Origin: Deltaproteobacteria bacterium
Lineage (GTDB): Bacteria > UBA10199 > DSSB01
DNA: 55,982 nt
Assembly (NCBI GenBank): GCA_024233625.1
Contig: JACKPJ010000006.1
Location: 1-55,982, forward strand
Direction: 5' to 3'
The notes beneath the pieces are model-generated. The model made no database searches. It saw only the letters and a program-made list of their open reading frames with translations, and was not told the origin of the DNA. Below are positions 7,701 through 14,025 of this stretch, piece after piece; positions within the stretch are counted from its first letter, which is position 1, and each line of letters begins with the position of its first letter. The translations under genes and the position numbers were made by a program.

Positions 7701-8678
7701 TTATGTGTTCGCTTGTTTAACTTTCTTATTATCTAAACTTTTAATTGCTAACAGAATCCTGGATTGTATCTGGTGGAGTTTTTTTTCATCGGGGTTGCTT
7801 TCCTGTGAATTGATGTACCTTTTTAACATATAACCTTGCTGTGGCGGAAAACGATACATAAAATAATTGGCTTCATCGACACGATCTTTCGAAAAAGCCC
7901 GACTGAAAACTCCAAAACCAATTTCTTGCATCATGGTCTCTGCCTTGAGCTTATCAAAATCCAAAGTCAAAATATGCAATTGAGCTTCTTTTAATATTTG
8001 GGGATCCCACTTTGTTTCTTCTTTGAGACGTTTTTTAATTTCCATGGCGTCTTCAATTTGGAGACGATTTAATATCGCACGAATTGCAGATCTATTGACC
8101 CGACTAAAGGCTATGGTTAACTCGGAAAGTCCTAGCTCTTGAAGCAAGGCATCAAACTTTCTTAAATTAAACTCAGCTAGCGTATTAAAAAAAGTCTGAG
8201 ATTTGAGAAGCTCCATATTAAAACTAGGAAATGCAGCTTCACAGCGTTTTTTGACAAACTCTCTCATCGGAGCTGCAATACGAGTATTTTGCAATCTCCT
8301 CAGTTTTTTTCGCTTTTCTTTAGAAAGATCTTTTAAGAACATCCCGACTTTTTCTTTAGGTAATAAAGAAATAATTTGCGCTAGAACAAGCGAGCTTTCC
8401 TCTTTAAAAGCTTCGCTCACCCAGGTGGGATGTGCATGATAAAATAAACTAATTTGATTCTCTGATTGCAGCTTACCCATCGAGCTTTTGATAAAATCCT
8501 GCTGCGCTGAACTCGGTTGAGACAAAACATCAGAAATAATTGAGCTGATTTTATTTAATCTTGAATCAGAAAGGTGGGAAAGAGCCTCTTCCGCCCTTTT
8601 ACCTAAACGAGAAAGCATTAATACAATACAGGCTAAATCGCGCTCTTTTATATTATTGATATCAACATGTGCTGACAC
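7701..8678 (-). CDS. divergent FliG-like protein at the fliG position
   Basis: This 325-residue, helix-rich soluble protein is close to FliG in length (about 330) and sits just upstream of FliH, the standard fliG place. The N-terminus (about residues 10-60) resembles the FliG N-domain helices. Residues near 93-127 (EESSLVLAQIISLLPKEKVG) resemble the FliG middle-domain EHPQ-type armadillo repeat but with the EHPQ signature changed. The C-terminal third (about 200-310) has helices but not the familiar charged torque helix. FliG links the MS-ring to the C-ring and acts in torque generation; injectisomes use the unrelated or very remote SctK as adaptor. I infer an adaptor role without torque. FliG homology is a judgement from position and weak similarity. 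Confidence 0.6.
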   Translation of the reverse strand: MSAHVDINNIKERDLACIVLMLSRLGKRAEEALSHLSDSRLNKISSIISDVLSQPSSAQQDFIKSSMGKLQSENQISLFYHAHPTWVSEAFKEESSLVLAQIISLLPKEKVGMFLKDLSKEKRKKLRRLQNTRIAAPMREFVKKRCEAAFPSFNMELLKSQTFFNTLAEFNLRKFDALLQELGLSELTIAFSRVNRSAIRAILNRLQIEDAMEIKKRLKEETKWDPQILKEAQLHILTLDFDKLKAETMMQEIGFGVFSRAFSKDRVDEANYFMYRFPPQQGYMLKRYINSQESNPDEKKLHQIQSRILLAIKSLDNKKVKQANT

Positions 8679-8933
8679 TAAAACTTCCCTTCGAATAAAT
8701 ACTTCATGGGCCAGTCAAAAAAAAATTCATTAACGTTGCTCCAAAAAGCCAATTTTCAACAGACCGCTTATTACAAAATGACTTGAAAGACCTTGAGGGA
8801 AAATTCTACCTATTTACTCAATTTTGTCCAGTGATATAGATGGACTTTCTCTCTGAATGTTAACAGAGACTGTGATTGAGCAAATAAAATATTCAGGAAG
8901 ATATGAAGAAAAGAAGCTGATGTCTTCTAGTGT

Positions 8934-9443
8934 TTATATTTGCATGTTAAAGGCTTTATTCACTGAGGAATTGACCATTTCACCAAATTTAACCATCGAA
9001 TCAAACATCATCGTGTGCTGATGTGCAAACACCTGAATTTGAATCATCTCTTTCATTGAAAATTTTTCCCCACCACTCGTTAATTTTTCAACTAATAACT
9101 CCATATTGTTTTGACTATTATTCACTTGTTTAAGGAGTTCAGAAACAGCACCACCGCCTTTTTGGTCAAACTCAACACTTTTTACTTGGGAAAGATCTAA
9201 GTTTAGCTCATTAGCAGGAATCGCATTAATCCCCTTATCACTTTGCATCAAATCCCCGACTAATTGTGTAGCAGACATTTGTGTTTGGGGGTTTGTATCC
9301 ATAGCCATATTTTGGTCCATTAAGGCACCAAATTGGCTATTTTCGATTTCATAGCTGTTATGCGTCGTTGCAGGACTCTCTTTGAGGTCGACAGCTTGTT
9401 TTAATAATTCTTCTGTTAATGCTGCTGATACTGGTTCGGCCAT
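8934..9443 (-). CDS. SctI-like inner rod candidate
   Basis: This 169-residue protein is mostly polar with many Gln, Asn and Met. Its last 45 residues (from about 125) form an amphipathic helix, with MIQIQVFAHQHTMMFDSMVK and an ending NKAFNMQI. Small inner-rod proteins of type III systems (SctI: YscI/PrgJ) and flagellar FliE end in a similar helix; SctI carries a LLxLQ-type start and a K-V-x-x-x-V helix, FliE ends in xxxMRMxV. Here the helix begins with a MIQIQ motif like SctI and ends with MQI like FliE. It sits between the sigma factor and the FliG-like gene, where fliE/fliF-type genes are expected. It has a good ribosome binding site (CAGGAG). Assignment is tentative. Confidence 0.5.
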   Translation of the reverse strand: MAEPVSAALTEELLKQAVDLKESPATTHNSYEIENSQFGALMDQNMAMDTNPQTQMSATQLVGDLMQSDKGINAIPANELNLDLSQVKSVEFDQKGGGAVSELLKQVNNSQNNMELLVEKLTSGGEKFSMKEMIQIQVFAHQHTMMFDSMVKFGEMVNSSVNKAFNMQI

Positions 9444-9462
9444 AAAGTCTCCTGTTAACTGA

Positions 9463-9478
9463 TTGGTTTAAAAACCAA
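9463..9478. repeat. perfect inverted repeat upstream of the rod-like gene
   Basis: TTGGTTTA followed by AAAACCAA gives 7-bp arms around a 2-base centre, 20 bases upstream of the SctI-like start. It lies between the sigma factor stop and that gene. No T-tract follows it on the minus strand, so it is more likely an operator or a chance palindrome than a terminator. Confidence 0.35.
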
Positions 9479-9555
9479 GTTTTAAAAAACTCAGAATTTT
9501 ACTATAAAAGTATCGTATCTTGAAAGGGCTAAAGTTGCTAGTCTTATATATTTTT

Positions 9556-10323
9556 TTATGCATAGGCCTCAGCACGACATTGTTGCTGACTTTTTGTCTG
9601 AATAAAGCTAATCTTTTTAAATAGTAAGCTTAAAGCACGGGCATGTAAACGAGAGGTCCACGACTTTGAAAGACCCAACTTAAATCCAGTTTCTTCAAGA
9701 GTTTTTTCCTGAAAATAATACATTTTGATTAATTTTCTCTCTTTTTCGGGCAATTCTTCGATAGCCTGCCTCATATACTCTTTGACTTTTTGGAATTCGG
9801 CTTTTTGTTCGATATCATTAGCTTTTTTATCTTCGATGTCCATGGGCTCATCGCCTGCATCAAGGCTAATAATATAAATGGAAGCTAATGAATTAACGGT
9901 TTCTTTGACTTCATGAAGATCGTTGTTATCACCTTCAGAACGATCTGCCTCGGATTTGAGATATTCGTTAGCAGCTTGTTCAAATTTGAGTTTGTTGTAT
10001 AAAGAGCGTGGAAGCCAACCGGTTTTTCTTAATCCATCATAAATAGCTCCACGAATTCGATAATAAGAAAAGGTTTTAAAATCAACTTTATGGCTGGGGT
10101 CAAAACGTTGAGCAGCCTCTAATAAACCCAAGCGAGCACTACTGTTTAATTCTTCAATATCTGCATCACTTGATAAAGTTTGAGCAACCGTGCTTGCAAT
10201 AGAATAGGCATAAGGCATATATTTTTCGACCAATGCATTACAGTCTAAAACTTGCTCACTACCTTTTAGCTTTGAAGCTTGATTTTTTCTATCATTCATC
10301 GCTTGCTCAACACTTTGGTTCAT
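9556..10323 (-). CDS. fliA: sigma-28 family RNA polymerase sigma factor (FliA/WhiG type)
   Basis: This 255-residue protein has the sigma-70 group 3 layout: region 2 at about 30-105 with DIEELNSSARLGLLEAAQRF and the family signature FSYYRIRGAIYDGLRKTGWLPRS, then a variable region 3, and region 4 with a helix-turn-helix at about 205-240 (LEETGFKLGLSKSWTSRLH). FliA and WhiG recognise promoters with a CGAT-type -10 element and usually control late flagellar genes. Here it opens the type III locus, which suggests locus-specific transcription. The start has a strong ribosome binding site (GGAGGGAG about 7-8 bases upstream). A sigma-70 style promoter lies 100 bases upstream. No FlgM-like anti-sigma gene is visible nearby. 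Family assignment is firm; target genes are not shown. Confidence 0.92.
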   Translation of the reverse strand: MNQSVEQAMNDRKNQASKLKGSEQVLDCNALVEKYMPYAYSIASTVAQTLSSDADIEELNSSARLGLLEAAQRFDPSHKVDFKTFSYYRIRGAIYDGLRKTGWLPRSLYNKLKFEQAANEYLKSEADRSEGDNNDLHEVKETVNSLASIYIISLDAGDEPMDIEDKKANDIEQKAEFQKVKEYMRQAIEELPEKERKLIKMYYFQEKTLEETGFKLGLSKSWTSRLHARALSLLFKKISFIQTKSQQQCRAEAYA

Positions 10324-10423
10324 AAAAGGCTCCCTCCATTATTGGATAATCTCGTTATTAATTTTATATTGCAAGAAGACAGCCAATTTACTTTAAAAAC
10401 ATCAATAACAAATCTTTTTTGTA

Positions 10424-10452
10424 GTTATATGATTTTATAAAGTTTTTTTCAA
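10424..10452 (-). promoter_or_regulatory. candidate sigma-70 promoter of the sigma-28 gene
   Basis: On the minus strand TTGAAA (10452-10447) and TATAAC (10429-10424) are separated by 17 bases, matching five of six consensus bases in each box. The start of transcription would be near 10417, giving a leader of about 95 bases before the sigma factor start at 10323. Confidence 0.5.
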
Positions 10453-10502
10453 CAAACTAATTATAAAAAACAAGACCTACTTTGTAACCAAGGCTATTTT
10501 AC

Positions 10503-10529
10503 AAAAAAATGGTGAGGACAGTTCCCACC
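10503..10529 (-). terminator. candidate intrinsic terminator of the rhodanese-ThiF gene
   Basis: On the minus strand the hairpin GGTGGGAA-CTG-TCCTCACC (10529-10511, with one wobble and one mismatch) is followed by ATTTTTTT. It lies about 50 bases after the stop of the rhodanese-ThiF gene and upstream of the sigma factor promoter, so it would separate the two units. Confidence 0.55.
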
Positions 10530-10538
10530 ACTGATGAC

Positions 10539-10564
10539 TTCAGACCTCAAGTCCGAGGACTGAA
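10539..10564. repeat. imperfect inverted repeat after the rhodanese-ThiF gene
   Basis: TTCAG-A-CCTC and GAGG-A-CTGAA form a 9-bp stem with one A-A mismatch around the loop AAGTCC. It lies 14 bases after the rhodanese-ThiF stop and just ahead of the terminator hairpin on the minus strand, so it may be part of the 3' end structure of that transcript. Confidence 0.35.
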
Positions 10565-10577
10565 ATAGAAACTCATC

Positions 10578-11750
10578 TTATCGATCCCCACCAGCTAGGC
10601 GACAAAAACCTTCATAATCGATGAGTTCTTTAATACTCGGATCTTGACCACAAACAGGACAATTTGGGTCTTGACGGATCTTCATCTCGCGGATTTTCAT
10701 CTTGAGAGTATCAAATACCAGCAAACGTCCGACTAAAGGCTGACCAATCTCAAGCAAAATCTTGAGAACTTCAATTCCTTGAGTACAGCCAATAATACCT
10801 GGCAACACACCAAAAACCCCTGCTTCTTGACAAGAAGGAGCCATTTCAGGAGGTGGAGGTTCGGGATATAAACAACGATAACAAGGCCCTTGAAAGGGCA
10901 TGTGCACCGTCACTTGACCTTCAAAACGAAATATACTGGCATCTACCAAGGGTTTCTTTAAGAATACACACGCATCATTTATCAAATATCGCGTCGGAAA
11001 ATTATCACAACCATTCACAATCACGTCATAATCTTTAATGATATCCATGACATTTTCGCTGCTCAGTTTTTCTCGATAAGTAATAATGTTGACGTCGGGA
11101 TTCAGTGCCTTGAGTGTTTCTTTTGCAGACTCGACCTTCGGCTCACCCACACGGGACTCGTTATGTAAAATCTGGCGTTGCAAATTAGAGCGATCAACGA
11201 CATCATCATCAATAATTCCAAGAGTCCCCACTCCTGCAGCAGCAAGATAATAGGCTGTTGGAGAACCCAAGCCCCCTGCTCCAACCAAAAATACTTTTGA
11301 CTGCAACAGTTTCACCTGACCTTCCTCTTTAACTTCCGGCATTAAAATATGTCGTGAATAACGCTCAAACTGCTCCGAGTTAAGAAAAACCTTTTTTTCT
11401 GTGGCGCGCTTTTCCTTTGCCCATTGATTATAACCACCGATTAGAGAATGTACCCTATTATAACCCAAATCTTTTAAGGCATTTGCTGCCAAAGCAGAAC
11501 GGGTGCCTCCAGCACAATACAGAACAATCTCTTGGTCTCTTATAGGAACAATATCCTCTATTTTTAGCTCTAGAATACCGCGAGGGATCAAATGGGCTTG
11601 CGGAATATTACCTTGTTCTTGCTCTTCTTTCTCTCGCACATCCACCAAAATCAGTTTATCTCCTGACTCGAGCTTTTTTTGAAGTTCTTCCCCGCTAATT
11701 TCAGAAATCTCTGATTTAGTTTTTTTTAATAAATCTTGAAAACTTGCCAT
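10578..11750 (-). CDS. rhodanese-ThiF/MoeB family adenylyltransferase fusion
   Basis: This 390-residue protein joins an N-terminal rhodanese domain (about 18-115, active loop Cys79 in CAGGTR) to a ThiF/MoeB/E1-like domain (about 125-385). The E1 part shows the nucleotide-binding GAGGLG (157-162), a D-x-x-DRSNLQRQ segment, zinc ligands CYRC (290, 293) and CPVC (364, 367), and Cys307 in the place of the catalytic thiol. Such proteins adenylate the C-terminus of ubiquitin-like sulfur carriers (MoaD, ThiS, CysO) and the rhodanese supplies sulfur. MoeZ/Uba4 types usually carry the rhodanese at the C-terminus; here it is N-terminal. No carrier gene is nearby, so the pathway (molybdopterin, thiamin, cysteine or tRNA thiolation) is open. 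It is a single-gene unit with its own candidate promoter and terminator. Confidence 0.9.
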   Translation of the reverse strand: MASFQDLLKKTKSEISEISGEELQKKLESGDKLILVDVREKEEQEQGNIPQAHLIPRGILELKIEDIVPIRDQEIVLYCAGGTRSALAANALKDLGYNRVHSLIGGYNQWAKEKRATEKKVFLNSEQFERYSRHILMPEVKEEGQVKLLQSKVFLVGAGGLGSPTAYYLAAAGVGTLGIIDDDVVDRSNLQRQILHNESRVGEPKVESAKETLKALNPDVNIITYREKLSSENVMDIIKDYDVIVNGCDNFPTRYLINDACVFLKKPLVDASIFRFEGQVTVHMPFQGPCYRCLYPEPPPPEMAPSCQEAGVFGVLPGIIGCTQGIEVLKILLEIGQPLVGRLLVFDTLKMKIREMKIRQDPNCPVCGQDPSIKELIDYEGFCRLAGGDR

Positions 11751-11871
11751 AAGAAATCTTTCTCGCTAAAAAAGTAGATTAGATTAATCATCAACTTAAA
11801 TATCATGATTTTAAGATCGAGTTGAAAAGTTATGTTATTGTGAGGAGTTAACGCTCAACAAAGATAAAAAA

Positions 11872-11901
11872 ATTATACTTAAAACAAGACCTCATCATCA
11901 A
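11872..11901 (-). promoter_or_regulatory. candidate promoter of the rhodanese-ThiF gene
   Basis: On the minus strand TTGATG (11901-11896) and a perfect TATAAT (11877-11872) are 18 bases apart. The leader to the start codon at 11750 would be about 115 bases. The -35 box matches four of six bases, so support is moderate. Confidence 0.4.
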
Positions 11902-11979
11902 TTTCATGTCATTTTTAAGCTAACAGTAGTGCAATATACTGTCAAGGTCCGCTTTTTTGATAAAGTTTTCACACAAAGG

Positions 11980-12008
11980 TTTACAATATCCAATTTTATC
12001 TATATGAA
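11980..12008 (+). promoter_or_regulatory. candidate promoter of tRNA-Arg
   Basis: TTTACA (11980-11985) and TATGAA (12003-12008) are 17 bases apart and lie about 50 bases before the tRNA. The -10 box matches four of six consensus bases. Confidence 0.35.
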
Positions 12009-12066
12009 AGACCAAAATTCCATCGCTGACCCGCAAGGAATTTTAAAAACATTCCATTTTGGATAT

Positions 12067-12140
12067 GCGCTCGTAGCTCATCTGGATAGAGCACAAGCCT
12101 TCTAAGCTTGGGGTAGCAGGTTCGAGTCCTGCCGGGCGCA
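12067..12140 (+). tRNA. tRNA-Arg (anticodon TCT)
   Basis: These 74 bases fold into a full cloverleaf. The acceptor stem is GCGCTCG with CGGGCGC (one G-T pair) and the discriminator is A at 12140. The D-stem is GCTC/GAGC, the anticodon stem CAAGC/GCTTG with loop CTTCTAA giving anticodon TCT, and the T-stem GCAGG/CCTGC with TTCGAGT loop. It decodes AGA (and AGG by wobble). The CCA end is not encoded; the next bases are TTTTTC. Confidence 0.96.
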
Positions 12141-12345
12141 TTTTTCATTAAATAATTCCCCTAAAAATCAGCCCAATTCGACAAAACAATCTTGACCTTC
12201 CATATAAAGTTAAATATCGAATGAACAAAGGGTATTGAGTGGAAGTATAACGAAATGAAGAGCCATTGTTATTTGTAAAAGATAAAATGGCTTTGTTTAT
12301 TTAATTAGATTACTGAACTCTAACTTACTTCTACGAGGGGTGCTT

Positions 12346-13989
12346 ATGGCCTTACAACTTAACTTCTGCAAGAATAACCGTTCATTTTTCCGCATCAATC
12401 TTAAAGCCTCTTCACTCACCATTGGTCGATCCGCTTCATCGGACGTGGTCCTCCCTGATTCCGATATCTCACGGGAGCATGCCATCGTCTATCAAATGGA
12501 TTCGCAATGGATCATCAAACGCGTCGGAACAAGCAAATTAACCATCAACGGAAAAAATAAAGCCATTCATGTACTGCAAGTCAATGATGAAATTTGTTTA
12601 GGACAATGGAAAGCGGAACTCCTCGAAGCTCCTGAGATTCTCTCACATCTTGAAACTACCGTCGGTATAAAGCCCAAGTCCTCACATACTCAAATACTGC
12701 AACACTCCTCTCAGGGAATTTTATTTAACAAACCCGAGCTCCAAATCTTCCAACCTTCACAAAAAAGCCAGAATATTCCCATTAATAGTGAAAGTATTAC
12801 GATTGGCTCAGCTCCTCAAAATGATATTGTCCTCAAAGATCCCTATATTTCCTCAAGACATCTTAAGGTCGCAATTCAAGGTGAAGATGTCTGGATCTAC
12901 GATCTCGGCTCCACTAACGGAACCTATGTCGATGGAGTTCAAATAAGAGAAGCAAAATTTACACCCAACATGAAATTAAAACTTGGGCAGTGTCAGATCA
13001 CCTTATCAAATAAACAAAGCATTCAACCCGTCGCAGAGTTAGAGCAGGAAGAATTTTGTGGCATCATTGGCGCCTCTCCTCAAATGAAAAAACTTTATAG
13101 TTTGCTGAATAAAATTGGCCCCACAGAGGCCACCGTTCTGGTTTTAGGAGAATCCGGCTCAGGAAAAGAACTCGTCGCTCGAGCCGTTCATCAACTTTCC
13201 CCCCGAAGTAGTGGGCCATTTATCGCGATCAATTGCGGAGCTATTTCGAAAGAATTGATCGAAAGCGAACTCTTTGGTCACGAAAAAGGCGCTTTTACTG
13301 GTGCAGAAAAAAGGCACGAAGGAGCCTTTGGCCAAGCCAGTGGCGGCACATTATTTTTAGACGAAATTGGAGAGCTACCTCTCGACCTGCAACCCAAGCT
13401 TCTGCGTATTCTTGAAAATGGCACTTATCGCCGCGTCGGTGGCCAAGAAGAACTTCAAGCCAATGTTCGAGTGGTCGCGGCAACACATCGTGATCTAGCC
13501 AAACTCGTCAAAGAAAAAAGATTTCGTGAAGATCTTTTCTTCCGACTTTTTGTCCTTCCTATTCAAATACCTCCCCTTCGAGAAAGATTGGGAGACTTAG
13601 AACTGCTCGTTGAGGCATTCCTGGAAGAGTTTAGCCCAGAAGGAAGCAGCAAAAAGATTCATCCTGAAGCGATGGAGAAACTCCAAAAAAATTCTTACCC
13701 AGGAAATGTTCGCGAACTCCGCAACGTCTTACTCCGTTCTGTAATATTAAGTCATGATCACGAAATTTGTGCCGAAGATATATTGTTTCCCCAAGAAGCT
13801 CTCAAAGTTACAAAACCAGAGGTCGCTTTAGAAAAATTAGAGGCAATGGAAAAACGCCTGATTCAACAAACCCTCAAAAAATGTAATTGGAATAAAACCC
13901 TAGCTGCAAAGTCTTTAGGTATTGCCAAATCAACTTTGTTTACAAAAATTCGTCTTTACGAACTAGAAGACCCGATAAAGGAAAATTAA
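12346..13989 (+). CDS. sigma-54 dependent activator with two FHA domains
   Basis: Domain order is FHA1 (about 20-90), FHA2 (about 135-215, with SRH and GSTNGTYVDG), a sigma-54 AAA+ domain (about 240-455) and a C-terminal Fis-type helix-turn-helix (about 515-545). The AAA+ part has Walker A GESGSGKE, the sigma-54 contact loop GAFTGA and Walker B GGTLFLDEIGEL. FHA domains bind phosphothreonine, so this activator is probably controlled by Ser/Thr kinases rather than by a histidine kinase. FHA-sigma54 activators are typical of myxobacteria and relatives. The start is set at ATG 12346, spaced 5-6 bases from GAGGGG; a GTG at 12340 is in frame but overlaps that site. A lipoprotein gene follows after 36 bases. 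Domains are clear; target promoters are unknown. Confidence 0.93.
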   Translation: MALQLNFCKNNRSFFRINLKASSLTIGRSASSDVVLPDSDISREHAIVYQMDSQWIIKRVGTSKLTINGKNKAIHVLQVNDEICLGQWKAELLEAPEILSHLETTVGIKPKSSHTQILQHSSQGILFNKPELQIFQPSQKSQNIPINSESITIGSAPQNDIVLKDPYISSRHLKVAIQGEDVWIYDLGSTNGTYVDGVQIREAKFTPNMKLKLGQCQITLSNKQSIQPVAELEQEEFCGIIGASPQMKKLYSLLNKIGPTEATVLVLGESGSGKELVARAVHQLSPRSSGPFIAINCGAISKELIESELFGHEKGAFTGAEKRHEGAFGQASGGTLFLDEIGELPLDLQPKLLRILENGTYRRVGGQEELQANVRVVAATHRDLAKLVKEKRFREDLFFRLFVLPIQIPPLRERLGDLELLVEAFLEEFSPEGSSKKIHPEAMEKLQKNSYPGNVRELRNVLLRSVILSHDHEICAEDILFPQEALKVTKPEVALEKLEAMEKRLIQQTLKKCNWNKTLAAKSLGIAKSTLFTKIRLYELEDPIKEN

Positions 13990-14025
13990 AGCTTCGTATT
14001 TTATTTAGACATAAAGGAGCCGAAC

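Larger units (their letters stand above)
11751..12066. other. intergenic region upstream of tRNA-Arg
   Basis: No gene is evident in these 316 bases between the divergent rhodanese-ThiF gene and the tRNA. It holds two candidate promoters (listed separately) and an 8-bp perfect inverted repeat, AAAATTCC (12014-12021) with GGAATTTT (12037-12044), around a 15-base loop in the inferred tRNA leader. Confidence 0.5.

Noticed and set aside
8856..8873. CTCTG and CAGAG hairpin as a terminator after the SctI-like gene
   Set aside because: The stem is only 5 bp and no T-tract follows on the minus strand.
8679..8933. TGGCCC near the FliG-like gene start as a sigma-54 promoter
   Set aside because: The GC dinucleotide needed at the -12 position is absent.
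9479..9555. TACGATAC as a sigma-28 -10 box ahead of the SctI-like gene
   Set aside because: The -35 region upstream does not match TAAAGTTT; only the CGAT core fits.
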